A stretch of DNA of 64,000 bases, taken from contig NC_135724.1 in the NCBI RefSeq assembly GCF_964656455.1, forward strand, positions 13,291,414 through 13,355,413, given 5' to 3'. The position numbers were made by a program, and so were the translations under genes. This DNA is from Halichoerus grypus. Its lineage: Eukaryota; Chordata; Mammalia; Carnivora; Phocidae. The notes under the pieces were generated by a model. The model worked only from the letters and a program-made list of their open reading frames with translations, made no database searches and was not told the DNA's origin. This document shows, one piece after another, positions 13,111 through 26,150 of this stretch; the first letter of the stretch is position 1, and the number at the start of each line of letters is the position of its first letter.

Positions 13111-13204
13111 AGCTGTCAGCTCTCCCCCTGGAAGCTGTGCTGATGCGAGATTGAACCCCTCCCCCACTACCAGAGGCTCATCCGTGATTGCTTTCAGGCT
13201 CCGC

Positions 13205-13302
13205 GGGCACGTGTGTGTGTCCCTCTCTTTCTGTGTGTGTCTCTCTCTTTGAGTCTCTCTGCATCTGTCTCGCTCTGTCTCTCTCTCTCTGTATACATGG
13301 CC
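13205..13302. repeat. Pyrimidine-rich TC/TG low-complexity tract
   Basis: Interrupted CTCTCT and GTGTGT runs extend over about 100 bases on the + strand. There is no attached retroelement body. Confidence 0.85.
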
Positions 13303-15574
13303 CTGTACTGTTCTGGCAACGGGGAGCCTCCACGGTCAGAAGTCCTTCGCCGTAAGCATCTCTGAGTGAGGCCACGGGAGCATATCTGCATCCCTGCGTG
13401 AATGAACCCGAATCCAGAACCACCGCGCTGACCTCGCCCGGGGCTTCGTCCCGGCGCGCTCAGCTGTTGCCGTTGGCAGAGACTTTGCGTTTTCCTTGTG
13501 ACAGAGAGGTCCACCATCCTCCCTGGACACAGGAAGACTGATGTGGAAGGAAGAAAATTGTCAACGAGCCAGGCAGTGCGTCTTGAAATACATCTGTTTT
13601 TGTTCACATTGAGTCTTTCCAGGTGAGCCGAACTAAATCATAAACTACAAAATGAAAGCAGATTTTTCTTAGCACGCCCATATGGAACCCACTGAGCAAG
13701 TTCACCACCGTGCTCCTGCCTCTTCCCCAGGGCGTGGAGGGTATACTCACTTGTCTCCTACGGAGGTTGGATTCACGGTGTAGGAGACAGGCTTCTCCCA
13801 TGGGCTGCTCAGGGATCGCCTTGCTCGTTTTGACCATCACACAGTGACTCACAGGGCTGCGGAATTGGGGAAGTGGGAACAGGGTAAGGCTTATTATATC
13901 TCAGGATACTTTGGAGCAGGATCTTTTTTAGCATCCTGGGAGCTTTAAGCAGAGCTTGCAACTTACTTGCTGCAGAATGAGAACACCAGGACCGGCACCA
14001 TCAGGAACAGATCTGGTCCGAGACAGATGTCTGAGCCTGTCGGCAAAGCAAGGACCCTAGAGCCAGCGCATCATGGAGCTTCCAGAAAAGATACCCATGC
14101 TGACTTCTTAACCAGCCCTGCGAGCAAGGGTCAGACCAGGACTGACTGGGGGCTGGTGGTGCCCCGCTGAGGATGGCATCCCTGCAAACTCATCCTGCTT
14201 TGCTCTTTTCACTCTGACACGCCCCCTCCGGGTCTGAGGCCACTTTCAGCAAGTTCCTATTAGGAAGTGCGGGTTCTTTGTACTTCCCACCGCCACCAAC
14301 CTCAGTCAACACTTGCTGATTTAAACAAGTGAGCATCAGACATTCGGTCCCCAACTCTGGCCCTCCAAGTTTAATAAATGAAGGACCCCCTTTTCCCCCT
14401 GCCCCCCAGCAGTGGTGTCTTGATGACAGCAATTAGGCCAAGCTGCAGAACTCAACAAGCATCTGCTTTCTGTTCCCATTTTTGGCATATTTTCATGAAT
14501 TAACTCTTGCCGTGGCAGGGAGAGGGGTAGGGACCTTGGCCGCGCCTTGCATTCGCAGGCCCCGTGGTGGGCATGGTGGAGCACTGCATCCTCGGCCCAG
14601 ACAGTGACCTGCAGGGAGCGCACACTCACCTGCCACCAAGCGCACAGTGATAACGTTCATGCTCACATGTACCGAGGCAGGTCCAGACCCTGGTGAGGGA
14701 GCGGGGGTGGGAGCCCCGCCGGTGGCCCCAGAACCCAAGGAAGAACAGTTGGTGGGTATCTTCCAAATACTAGTCTGCCCGAGGAATCTCCAGCCCACAT
14801 CAGGCAGTGGAGAGTCTCGTCCTATACAGAGAAGAAGCAAAGCTCCCCAACTCCTCCCCACTCCGACATCGGCAGTTCTAATTACAATCGGCATGAGAGG
14901 CAGAGAGGCCTGTGGGACAAGTGCCCGGATTATGACCATTCAAAAAGAGACGGGAAAAAACAGGCACATCAGAGGCCATGGCGGCTTGGCTAACATGCTG
15001 GTGAGAGGAAGACAGAACGAGAGGATGGAGCTGACAGCACAAGGCTCTGAAGCCACGTGTGGATTTGGGGGAAAGGAGGCTGGTGGAGGCCAGAGCGTGG
15101 CAGAAGAACCAGGTCAGGGGCTTACAGTAGTTGCGGTAACAACTTCTGACATGCATCAGGATATCCCAAATCACATCCTAGGAAACACCGATGGAAAGAT
15201 GGAGAATAAGATCATTAGCTCTGTAAGCCCAGGATGGTAGACTGCAGATTGGCTACCAGTAAGGTTTCAGATCAGAGAAACCTAGGGCCCAGATGGTCAA
15301 GTGTGTTGCTCACCCAGATTGGCACCAGCCATCCTGACTTGTCATCCAGGACGGCTTTCACCCAGCATGCCACCTCCACCTCCCACGTTTGTAAAAATTC
15401 ATGGAAGAGGAAGACAACACTTGTGCAGAGTTTTGAACCAAAGGAGCCCCACCTCCCACACACCCTAGAAGCAAGGGTTACAGAACGATGAGTGTTTCTG
15501 TCCAACTCCATGCCGTGTAAAAATAGTTGAGTCCCCTTCTTCATGTAGCATGAGAAATGTAATTAAGGTTTTTT

Positions 15575-16455
15575 GTATATATATATATATAATTGACATT
15601 CCATAAAATTCAACTTAAAGTGATTGACCCATTGGCTTTTGGTATATTCACAAAGTTGTGCAATCATCACCATTGTGTAATTCCAGAATGTTTTTTATCA
15701 CTCCAGGAAAAAAAATCCCTATACCCATGAGCAGCCACTCTTCATTCTCCTCTCTCCCCAGCCCCTGGCAACCACTGATCTACTTCTGTCCCCGTGGATT
15801 TGCCTGTTTGGGACATTTCATATAAATGGCATCATACAATATGTGACCATTTGTGCCTGGCTTCTCTCACTGAGCGTCATGTTTTCAAGGTTCCTCCATG
15901 TTGTAGCTTGAATCAATGCTCCATTCCTTTTTGTTGCTGAATAATATTCTTTTGTATGGAGGGACCTCCTTTTGTTTCCCCGTTCACCAGTGGATAGACA
16001 CTTGGGTTGTTCTCACTTTGGGCTCTTCTGAATAATGCCAATGTGAATATTTATGCACAAGTGTTGGTGTGGACGTCTATTGTTAATTACCTTGGGGTCT
16101 ATATCTAGGAGCAGAATTGCTGGATCACATGGTAGCTGTTCAACTTTTGGAGGACCCACCCCTGGTTTTCACGGTGGCCCCACCACTTTCCATTCCCACC
16201 AGCCACGTGTGAGGTCTCCAGTTTCCCTTTCTCCCTGCCAACACTTGTTATTGTCCGTTTTTTACATTATAGCCATGCTTGTGGGTGTGAAGGGACATCT
16301 CATTGTGGTTCTGATTTGCATTTCCCTGATGACTAATGATATTGAGCACCTTTTCATGAGTTTCTTGGCCATTTGTGTATCTTCTTTAGTGAAATGTCTC
16401 TTCAGGTCTTTGCTGGTTTCTTAAATAGGCTATCTGTCTTTTTACGGTTGAGTCG
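15575..16455 (-). mobile_element. L1 LINE 3' fragment (antisense, about 880 bp)
   Basis: A T/TA-rich start leads into 'aattgacattccataaaatt', 'gcaatcatcaccattgtgta' and 'gctgaataatattcttttgt'. Later come 'gaattgctggatcacatggt', 'ttccctgatgactaatgata' and 'atcttctttagtgaaatgtc'. This is the reverse complement of the ORF2 end plus 3' end of an L1M-type element. Stops and indels break the frame, so the copy is dead. It is the largest LINE piece in the window. Confidence 0.92.
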
Positions 16456-17548
16456 TCATAATCACACTTTTTTTGTTTGATGGACTTTCATACCCGACAC
16501 AATAGCATCATTTGCCCACACAGTGAAAACAGCATGGGTCCAAAACAAGAAGGGGCCAAGCGCCAGAAAATGCTGGGCACTCAGAGGCTTCTAGCCAAAA
16601 GGAAGTAGTGGATTGAGGAAGGTAAGGAAGAAAAATGAAGGAACTCTATTTTAACGCCAAAAAACGGCAAGGCAGGTTACTGTGGCTCTGTGCCCGTGAG
16701 GTCCTGCAGAAGGCACCCTGCTTAGGGCCTGGGCGGCATGGCTGTGCCATGAGGACAACAGCATGTCTCTTCTCTGCTCCCCAGAGCACCGTGGGATCGA
16801 TGCACCGACGCACACAAAGTGCTTTGAATGTATTGAGAAAGCGTTCATGCTCATTAAGGCTACTGTGAATGCATGAGAGTATATATATATAACCGAGTGA
16901 GTCTTACAAGGCAGGGTTTGTGTCTTATTTAGCTTTAAGACTCCTCAGCATCTTACAAAAATGCCTGCTTTGTGAATGAATACGCAACCTGAAGATGAGA
17001 TTTCAAGATCTAGCATAGACGTGGCATTTAATCTCCCCAGTTTTGGTTTATTGTATGAACACAGTGAACCAAACGGCGCAACTATTAGCATATTTTCAGC
17101 CCTCGTTGCTGTGCCCATTTCCACCTACAGTCTTTTGAAGCCCTGAATTGTTCACACCTCCTGGCAGGAGGTACCTAGGCCCGCAGGTGGCTGAGTACCC
17201 TACCCCTGCAGTATTTGCATAGCTGGGTGGGGAAGGGGGTGGATTTGTCTGTGTGTCTCACTCCTTTCATACTGCCTACCCCAGCCCGGATGGCAGTTAG
17301 ACTAACAGAACCTGGGTAAACACAACGTGGAACCTGGCTGGGTGGCCGCAGGATCCCCAGAACATCAGACCCCTTGCAAATTATTTTCATACTGTGCCTA
17401 GCTCAGCAAAGAAGGAACCTTTTGGGCTTCTCATTTTCTGCCCTCCCTAGCTCCTGCAGGGGGGCCCCTGCCTGATTTGCATCCTCCACTCAATTTGCAT
17501 CACAAAATACACCAAAACTTCCCTGGACCAACTTGGGGAGGCGGGCAA

Positions 17549-17577
17549 GTTTTGTTTTGTGTTTTGTTTGGGTTTTT
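17549..17577. repeat. T/G-rich low-complexity tract
   Basis: Repeated TTTTG-like units (GTTTTGTTTTGTG, then TTTTGTTTGGG) over about 30 bases. Confidence 0.7.
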
Positions 17578-17888
17578 CATCTCCTGCCATTTCTCTAGCA
17601 GGTTTCTAGTTACATCCAGATGACACTTAGCTTAGGTTTCATTTTATGTCCTTGGCCTGGGATGCAGCTAGCCCGTCCTCCCGGGCTCAGGGTCTCTCCA
17701 GGATGAAGCCCCGCTCACTGCAGATGGCTTTGGGGGGCAGCCCTGCAAGCCTGGTAGAAGGAGTCGTTGTGGGTCTGCAGGCCAGACAGCTGTGTGTCCT
17801 TCACTTATGTGCTCCCTGGCTGTTGTAGGTTTTTTTTTTTTCCTTTTCCTTTTCCCCCAAACCCGGAATCAATATTTTGGGAGTAAAT

Positions 17889-17900
17889 GGGGGGGGGGGG
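17889..17900 (+). repeat. G12 homopolymer
   Basis: An uninterrupted run of about 12 G, followed by CGAGGGAGG. It is prone to length variation and could help form a G-quadruplex with the next GGG runs. Confidence 0.8.
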
Positions 17901-18839
17901 CGAGGGAGGAAGAGCCGTAGGGGACAGAAGCTGGCAACCGCCAAAGCAGCTCTGATATGTACACGGAACCCTCAAGACTCATTCAGCACAAAGTGGCTGC
18001 AGAGGAAATCCTGCCGAGCCCATGATAAGGGGGAAATGGAGTCACTTCCTCACCAGCTGCCTTATTCAGGTAGAAAAAGTCCTCACTTCCTCGCGTGTGC
18101 TTTGCTGGCCACGACTCACAGAACCCCAGGCAGCTTGCTTCCCCTTTTGATCTCAGCCCAAGTTGCAGTCCAGAAAATCACTGTCTCCTTGGGCGTGTCT
18201 CCCTCCTTCCTTCTCTCCTTTGCTTCCTTTCTCCTTCTCACAGCATCTTTGCTCTTGCCTGGTAATGGCATGTCAGGAGGCTCTGTGCACTGGGGCCGAC
18301 ATATAGACAGATCGGGAACGAGGCTCACGCCCCTTCATGGAATGCCAGCTCCTTGCTACGGAGGGTCTTTATGTTCCTATAGATGTCCACACACAGCTTG
18401 GGACCTCTGAGGCTCTCCTCCCGTCCTGTACAATGGGGCACCAATGCTGCCTGTCTTGCCAGTGTCCAGGATTATTGCCTTTTTACCTCCAGGCAGCATT
18501 TCCAGTGTGTCTTCGTAATGCAGCAGGAAGCTTGGAAAATGCACAGCTTATCCCTCTCTTGGACACTCAAGGTGCACAGGTAGGGATGATATTCAAAATA
18601 TGTAGCAACCAGTATGGAACAGACACTGACCAGTCAGATCCAATGCTGACTTACAATCTGGCTGAACATTAGCCCCTCATAGGAAGACACCCGAGATGGA
18701 TGCAAAAAAAAGCACTTTGAATTTTGTTTTAGCCCGTCGTTTATTTGTCCTTTGAACACCCTCCTTTAAAAAATATCATCTATTAAGGTATGTTTGGAAA
18801 AACCTGCTCTATAGTGGAAGGAACCCATTATTTCAGTTC

Positions 18840-19290
18840 CAGAAACATTTGCTGAGTGCCTAATATGTGACAGACACGGGCTCTGGGGAGACAAAGATAG
18901 GTAAGATGTGGTCCCTGCACCTCCAGGTGCTAAGAGTTGATCAGGAGAAGACAGACATGTGAACAGATCATCTTCAGATTATACAGGGAATAAGGAATAA
19001 CTGAAGATAATCGAGCTCAATTTAGGGGCTTAGAGAAAATGATTGCACTGAATACTTGAATGAACCAAAGTTAATTTACAAGTGACCAAAGCTGAGCAGG
19101 AGAGCTAGGTTGGGGTCAGAATATTGAGGGTCTTGGGTGCCATGTTAAGGAATTTAGACTTAAGCACGAAAGTGACAGATGTGATTCTGAATAGATCACT
19201 CTGGCTGCAAAATGAGAGGAGATGGAAGGTCAGGGTGCCAGACTGGAGGCCGAGAGATCAGATGGGAAATGATAGCTGCAATCCTGGGAA
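18840..19290. repeat. Old interspersed repeat, family uncertain
   Basis: Two pieces resemble widespread mammalian repeat text. 'tttgctgagtgcctaatatg', 'ctctggggagacaaagatag' and 'gtccctgcacctccaggtgc' lie at 18850-18930. 'aatagatcactctggctgca' and 'aggccgagagatcagatggg' lie at 19185-19270. A similar style continues at 19850-20220. I recognise the pattern as repeated mammalian sequence but cannot name the family with confidence (old LINE or LTR). Confidence 0.35.
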
Positions 19291-19309
19291 GAGAAAGTAA
19301 ATGGGGCTA

Positions 19310-19795
19310 GAGAAATATGTAGGTGGTCAAATCTTTGGTGCGTATACTGCCCTGTCTGATTGCCTTGCCCTTACCACTACAGGGCTCACTCGCTTGGCCT
19401 TTGGCGACGAGACACAGCATCTGTATCTCTTTCCCCGAGGGCGTTCTCTGGCCTCTAGAACCCACTTACCTATGCACACAACTGGCCTAAAGTGCTGGGG
19501 TATTGATGCCTCCGTAGGAGCAATCCTCAGCCAGTGAATGGAAGGAGATGGTGTATAAATACCCCAACTCCCTAGCGCATTAGTGGGCTAGCAAAGGGTG
19601 CATGATCTGCACTGGCCCCCAGTTTTCCCAGCAGGATTAAACTCCAGGCGCCAACGGCAGTGACCTGCTTGATAAGGTAACTTCATGGCTATTTTCCCAC
19701 TCCCCTAGTAGTTTCTTGGGATCATTTCCCAAATAAACTGCTTACACTCAAATCTTTGTCTTGGGGTCTGCCTCTGGGGGAACCCAGCCTCAGAC
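19310..19795 (+). mobile_element. ERVL-type solo LTR
   Basis: LTR architecture in sense orientation: a TATAAATA box at 19554-19561, AATAAA at 19732-19737, and a 3' end with 'cactcaaatctttgtcttgg', 'ggtctgcctctggggg' and 'aacccagcctcagac' that matches the end of an ERVL-class LTR. No internal viral genes are attached. The 5' boundary is approximate. This is an old solo LTR in the intron. Confidence 0.6.
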
Positions 19796-21779
19796 TGTGG
19801 GCTTTACCAGTGAATGGGTGAGGGGGTGAGGAAGAGGAAAACCTCTACGGGACTCTGAGAGCGTGGGTTTACTTGACAGCATGGGCATGGGGGAGGCAGG
19901 AAAAGAGGCAGGCTTGCTTCAGGAGGCTGTGATAATTCCAGTTGGGGACAGGCTGGGCTGCATTGTCACTTCTAGTGGGACATAATAGAAAGTAACTGGA
20001 ATGGGAATCTGGCAGTCAGAGGAGCAGATGGGGCCAGATATAAAGATTTCAGAGTCATCATCAGAGGGATGGTATATTTAAGACCATGAGAGTGAAGGAG
20101 ATTGGTCAAAGAGAGAAGATGGTCCAGACAGAAGCCCAGGGAGCACTGAGTACCTATCAGGGCAGACAGAGGAGGTGCCCATGAAGGAGGCAGAGAAGAC
20201 ATTCTTCAGGATGCAAAGGTTTTCAGTGGGCTCTACGTCCGTGTGCCAAAGCACTCAGTAGATGCAACCTGAGAATCATCCAGTGAATTTAGCCACAAGG
20301 ATGGTGTGTTTTCAGAGGCACAATGGGGGAAGCAGCTGGGCTGAGTGAATTAAAATGTGGGTGAGAAGACAGCAGATGAGGGTGGGTTTAGTAGCTTGTC
20401 CCGGAGGACCAGGAGGAAGATTATGGTTAGGGTGGAACAGTGTCAGCCTGGACATTTTGAGAAAATACAAATGTTTATATGCCAAGGAAAAAGAGAGAGA
20501 AGAAACAATGGAGTTGAAATTGTAGTTGAGAGCATGAACAATAGATGGAAGAACGTTCTAGAAGCAAAGGGAAACAGTGGAACAAGGATACAGGGTGGAA
20601 AGGAGCAGAGAAGGACAGATAGGGTTGTAATCAGTGGGTATGCCAGGACGGGAAGCTGTGGTGATTCCCACCCAACGGCCCCAATTTTCTCAGAGAAGAA
20701 GGGGCTAACATCAGTTGCTAAAAGGTGAGAACACTGGAGAAAAATGGTAGCTATTCAGAATGGTCATAGAAAGGAACAGAGAAAAGATCTGACCCGGGGT
20801 AGAGTAAAGGAGTGCTGAGTGGCTTCAAGAACTCTCTGAGTCTGGAGACCATGAGTTTAGAGCAGCACTGGGCTGCGCGGCTGGGCAGCTTACTTCAGCA
20901 ACGCTTCAAGGCCAGATGAGGCTGCTGTGGGGTGGGGTCAGGGTTGGATGCAGAGGAAGGTCAGGGATGGGAGGAAGCAAGTTGAGGGAGGCAGGGAGGA
21001 GGCGCCCAGGGAGATAGAAGAACCAACTGCTGGCCAGTGTTCTGACCCATTAAGCGTAGGAGGCAAACCCAGTTTCTACTCTCTTCCGCCACCTCATATC
21101 TGCTTATCAGTGCATAACTGTAAGTAATTCACTGTGCCTGTCTAGGTTTCATTTGTCTCAAACTACTACAAAAAGGGCTGATGTCTTTACTGGGCATTGT
21201 TATACTGGTGCAGGTCTGAGTGAACTTCCTTGGAGGTTCCTTCCAGCCCAAGCTTTTGCCGTTATTAGGGTTCACCTTTTTCTTTTCCTTCCCCAACCTT
21301 CAGATTGTCACGAAGAAGGTGACCCACGGAGACAACATTATAAAGCCATGAAAAATAGAAAATATCAAAGACATTCTATAGCAGTGTTTGATTTCCTGTT
21401 GGCACTATCTGATTTTCTTTTTACTTTCCTCTTACTGCTGACAGGATCTTCTGCTCTGTGCAGGATACAAAATGGCAGCATGCGTTGGTTTCATTTAATT
21501 CAAATGAGAGACATCATCTCTTACTGGATTGTGTGCTTGTTGAGGGCCGGCTGGCTTTCCCCCTTAGGATCTCCCATGACTGTATAATGTCCATATCCAC
21601 AGTCAGCTCAGAGACTGGAACGTAGCTGAATTTCTAATTTGTTTATATCCAACCAGGCCATGTTAAATTTTCCCAGTGTTCCCAGGAGATCTGCGAACCA
21701 CCATGAGTCAGGGGCCTGACCTGGAAGACACTGGTTGAGCTGTTACCTAGTTCACTCAGAACTACGTTAGGAACATCTT

Positions 21780-22155
21780 TCGTTGTCAGTAAATATAGGG
21801 TACAATTTTTAATGGCTGAACACCATTCCATTGTATCAATGTGCCATGAGTTTACCTAACCAATCATATTTTCAGACATTTCAGTCCTCTTCAGGTTTTA
21901 ACTATTATAACCAACCTGTGCATTTTATTATTTTTTCAAGATAAATAATTAGGAGTGGAATTCCTAACAAAAGGATAATATTTTTAAAGCTTCTGATATG
22001 CATTGCTAAATGCAAATACAATTTATCTTTACCTGGGAGTCCATCAATTGTGTAAGAATATCTGGGACTCCCACCCCCAACCCCCACCCCGTCCTTTTCA
22101 GGGGAGCTCGGTATTCTTTTCAGTTTTTGCCAATCTGACTCATTTGTTTTTTAAT
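21780..22155 (-). mobile_element. Diverged L1 fragment (antisense, L1ME-like)
   Basis: Landmarks of an old antisense L1 ORF2 end are present: 'aatggctgaacaccattcca', 'taattaggagtggaattcct', 'cccacccc' and 'ttgccaatctgactcat'. Divergence is high and several indels are visible. Confidence 0.65.
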
Positions 22156-22245
22156 CTCATTTTATTTGGAATCAGGTTTAAGTGAAACTTCTTGAAGGGT
22201 ACTGGAGGGAAGAGGAAAATTTTGGAGAGCAAGTTGTCTCAAGGG

Positions 22246-22268
22246 AGAGGTGTGTGTGTGTGTGTATG
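22246..22268. repeat. Short (TG)n microsatellite
   Basis: About nine TG units ending in TATGAGACAGAGAG. Purine-rich sequence follows. Confidence 0.8.
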
Positions 22269-23299
22269 AGACAGAGAGAAAGAGAATCAGGTGGGAGAGG
22301 TCCCACGACCAAACTGCAAGAAGGCTGAGGACACTTCTGCTGTCCCCCCTGCTTGGGAGTCTTGAGTATGATCTGCTCCTGTCCACACCTCCCTGGCTTA
22401 CTTCCAACTCTGCAGCAAGGGTCTGGGGTCGGGGAGTCTGGCCATCCGCCCTGGTGGGCCAGCTCTGGATGGAACTCGGACTCAGACCATCTGTGGCCTC
22501 TGAATTTGGGGGAGAAGCCATCTGTGAAGGAGCACCCAGAGCCAGGGCACGGCCCGCCTCTTGTCTGAGGGGGGGTCAGCTGAAGGAGAAAGGCCGCTCA
22601 CCTGGGAACCTGGCACGCACGTCCGGGAACCGGGCGACGCTCCTGCCCCCCCCAGACGTGAGCCAGGGTTGCGGTGCCCTCCAAGTGTACAGACTGGGAT
22701 TTTATCCGTATCACATGATGATGGCTCAGGTTTTCTTTTTCCCTCTTTGTTGCTTTTAATACATAAAATGAGCATATGTTTATTTAAAACAGCTTTCAAA
22801 CTTAAACAAATAATGACAGACTGTTCAAACAGACTTCGGAAATCGCCCTAATCAGGATGTTTGAAAAAGCAAGAAGACACTCTATAAAAGGAGCTTTTAG
22901 GACCTCCAGTCCCGAAACAACAGGGTCTGCTTTGCACTTTGCAGTTGTGGATGGGCAAGGCCTGGGGGCCGGATTCAGTCTTGGGGTGGGGGGTCAAATG
23001 ATGCCCCTGAGCCCTACCACCTGATTTAGTAATTTCTGAGGAAGTAGAGATGGGCAGTGTGTTATCAATTCCCGTCTTTGACCAGAACATGTCACATGTA
23101 TATTTGTACATTTTAACTCATAACTTCTATAGCGATTATCAGGCATCTTCAGAACCAAACACGGACTCCTTCAGGGGAGCTCCTGTGAAAGGGCAAACTA
23201 AGTAGGCCCTCTGGAGGGCCGGGCAGGTGTAGGAGGGATGGAGCAAGTTTGCAAGAGGGCAGACCAGCGGAAAAAGTTAATACATGCACTAGTTCACAT

Positions 23300-23475
23300 T
23301 CGAGGCCAAGTTTACAAAGGGCTTTGAGTCGCTTGTGTTAATCTTCACAGCAGCCAATTTTATAGGTGAAATAAATGAGGCTCGGGGTTGGATAATTCGT
23401 TTAAGATCAGAAGGAATAAAATGTCAAAACTGGGATTTCACCCAGACCTCCTTCCCCAAGTCGAGAGCCGTCCCC
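23300..23475 (-). repeat. MIR fragment (reverse)
   Basis: Reverse MIR order: 'aaagggctttgagtcgcttg', 'taatcttcacagcagcc', 'ataaatgaggctcgggg' and 'aactgggatttcacccagac'. Confidence 0.6.
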
Positions 23476-24292
23476 AGACCCCTGGGGCTGTATCAGCAAC
23501 TCTGTGCTCATTCTTTGGGTCAGGAGATGCTACTTTAGCTCATCTCACTCTAGAAATGATGTTTTTTCTTTATAGTGCACACCAGAAACAGCCCATTAGG
23601 TCCATCAGGAGCACAGTTATTTCCGTGAGGGGATGGTGGTCGGGAGAGGGAATCGTTCAGCCCCAGAGAGGTAGGGATATTTGGAGAGGCATTTCTCCTG
23701 GCCCCTGGTATCGGTGTCGTGCCCCAGGCGACCAGGGAGAAAATGCCCGCCCCAGTTTGTCCCCGCTTCCCCTACTTTCTCAGGATGGCTCCATGGCCAG
23801 AAAGTTCAGATGGCAAGGGGCTGAGTCCGTTTCCCGTTCTGCCATGGAAAACCCCACTGGTACTAAAGGAAGGCAGGACCAGACCATCGACCCTCTCAGT
23901 GTCGAGCCACGTTGCATACAGCACAGGGCTTGGGTCCTAAAGGGTTCCGGGCATAGGCTGCTGTGGGATGTTCCGGCCTGCCCATCCCTCGGAGAGAGCA
24001 GCCTGGAACGGTGGGCTATTAGCTGTTTGCAGCTGTGTCTGTGGGATCCTGGGATGCACTTTACAAGAAGCAGAGTTTCTCCTGCTCATAAATCTGTCCT
24101 GACCCCTTCCTGCCCCATTTATCCCTGATTATATATAGGGAAGGTATGTTCCTTGACAAGCAATCAGGACTGTTACCTCAGCTTTGTGCTGAGAACACTG
24201 CACACATATTTCATTTCTGTCTATTGCCTTGCTTTCCTAAGGCTCAAATTTAGAAAATGTCAACAATAGATTAAAAAAAGAAGAAACCACTT

Positions 24293-24306
24293 GCGCCCTC
24301 TCCTGG
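24293..24306 (-). promoter_or_regulatory. CTCF-like motif (reverse) in BCL2 intron
   Basis: The reverse strand reads CCAGGAGAGGGCGC, which matches the CTCF core at 13 of 14 positions by eye. It lies 2.3 kb upstream of the terminal exon and points opposite to the site at 1640. Motif-level evidence only. Confidence 0.45.
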
Positions 24307-24484
24307 TAAAGGTTAATGTAGTGCGTCTGCAAGCCCAGGGCACCCACTTGCTGGGGAGCAGTTACTTGTCCAGGCTAACTCACTCATCTTGTGTTAATCT
24401 GAGCAAAGCCCTTGACACATGAGATGGACCATTAGGTTTTCTGTGGTCCGTGATCAGAGTTTCTCCTAAACCTTTCTTCACACG

Positions 24485-24664
24485 GTTTCTCAGCCTTAGC
24501 TCTTTCGGCACTTTGGGCTGGGGACTATCCTGTGCGTTGTGGAATATTGAACGGTGTCCCTGGCCTCTACCCATTACAGGCCAGCAGTACCCCTACCAAA
24601 AATGTTTCCAGACATTGCCAAATGTCCCCTGCGGCCAAGATTACCCCCAGCGAGAACCACTGCC
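24485..24664 (-). mobile_element. MER5A-type hAT-Charlie element (reverse)
   Basis: The reverse complement gives MER5A landmarks: CAGTGGTTCTCGCTGGGGG near 24664, then 'ggggacatttggcaatgtct', 'ggaaacatttttggtagggg' and 'tagaggccagggacacc', and it ends near 'tgagaaaccgtg'. This short, non-autonomous element is nearly full length, better kept than the copy at 965. Confidence 0.85.
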
Positions 24665-24789
24665 CTAAACCCTTGTCTGACTTTTGTACAAAGCGTCACC
24701 GCTCAAGGGCAACAGTGAGGGAGTGAGAATACCTCATCACAAACCTTTTGTGACAGTCAGGAGCAATTTTGATGACTGATCAGCTGGGT

Positions 24790-25000
24790 TCATTTCTAGG
24801 AATTTGTCCCCAAAAAGCAACTTAGCACATGGACAGGAATTCATGCACAAAAATGTATCATAATATTATTTATGACAGCAAAAGTTTCAAAAAGATAAAG
24901 ATTCGGTTAAATCGAGGACAGAATATATGAAATGGAATACTAGACAGTCATGAAAATGATTGTGTAGATCTATATTTAATAGCATAACAAGTTCCCCTAA
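24790..25000 (+). mobile_element. Diverged L1 fragment (sense, L1ME-like)
   Basis: 'ctaggaatttgtccccaaaa', 'cacaaaaatgtatcataata', 'tatttatgacagcaaaa', 'gaaatggaatactagacagt' and 'atgaaaatgattgtgtag' follow the order of the distal ORF2 of old L1 elements. It is inactive and heavily mutated. Confidence 0.7.
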
Positions 25001-25924
25001 TGATGCCTTGAACTCTCACCTTCAAGACGACTCCTGAGATTCCCAGAGGTTGTTACGTATAGAAGGAATCATTTCAAACAGGCAGAGTAAGCATCTGGTG
25101 AAGCATTAGACCAAAGACAGAACTCAAACCAATGACTGAATTCAGAAACCTTTAAGCGCCAGTTGAACAGGCACTTAATAAGCGCCTACATGTACCAAAA
25201 CCACGAACAGCACAGGAGAGACAAAGCTGATCCCTGGTCCCTCCGTGCAGCACTTGCCTTAAACAGAAAAAAACACTGACCATCGTCAGAACCACCTCCA
25301 CACAGCAGTGCTACAAGTGTGGGTGTGTTACCATCTCGTGGGCTCTGATGCCGCGTTGTTGGGAGTGATGTGGAAGTATGGCTTGTTCTCTTCATGTCTG
25401 AATAAATCATACCAAGCAAAAAGAATTTCATTTACTGGTTTATATATTCAGATATACTTAGAGAGTTGTCCATCTACTCATTGGATCCAGCAAATGTCCC
25501 CCAACAAATCTAAGAAACGAGCAATCAGTCCAGTCCAATTCAATCCAGTCTGAAACAATCCAAAGAACTTGGCCATGACTCCCATTGTAACCCTGCAGAC
25601 CTGACTTCGAGGCAGCAATAGGAAAGGATGAGAGGAGCCGTCTTCCTTCCTCGGGTCCCTGTGTGTCCAGTGACACGTAACTGACCATAAGTGACCACGT
25701 GCTTTGTGAAGTTCACAACTTGAGTTAAATGCAGGATTGTGGTCATCCAGCCTGGCCACTCCCGGAAGAGACCCCGAGACAACTTTTTTACCCAGGGAGA
25801 ACCCTGTTGTTGACTTTCAGAGGCTAGGCATGCCACCAGGGGAGGCCACCCTGCTTGTGTGCACCGTACCAGCATCCTGGACCGACCAAGCACTCACAGA
25901 GCTGCTGTGAGCCACGGGAGGGCA

Positions 25925-26150
25925 TCAGCGACTGAAGAACACTGGTTTGGAGCTGGGTTCGAATCCTGGCACTGCCATTGAAAAAACCTCTGTTTTTCCC
26001 CCCCAGGTTTCCCCCCCACACACAGAACAGAAGCAAATAAAATGACTCCATAATATTGGTATGAAGAATAAATAAAATAATGCGCTTGAGGCATTTATAT
26101 TACAAGTGCCTGGCATGTAACGAGCATTCCATAAAGGAGCTTACCTGTAC
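25925..26150 (+). repeat. MIR SINE
   Basis: 'gctgggttcgaatcctggca', 'ctgccattg', then after a degenerate middle 'aagtgcctggcatgtaacga' and 'gcattccataaa' give the head and tail of a sense MIR. The middle is interrupted by C-rich and A-rich low-complexity sequence. Confidence 0.65.

Noticed and set aside
14647..15240. 197-codon open frame on the + strand in the BCL2 intron
   Set aside because: No recognisable domain, splice context or family resemblance. A similar-length antisense frame overlaps part of it. Chance openness is the simplest reading.
23388..24128. 246-codon open frame, the longest in the window
   Set aside because: Starts within a reverse MIR and runs through single-copy intron. 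No domain or conserved motif, and mixed low-complexity composition.
25835..25852. CTCF-like CCACCAGGGGAGGCCAC
   Set aside because: The core is broken: GGGGAGG replaces the required GGGGGC, so a match is unlikely.
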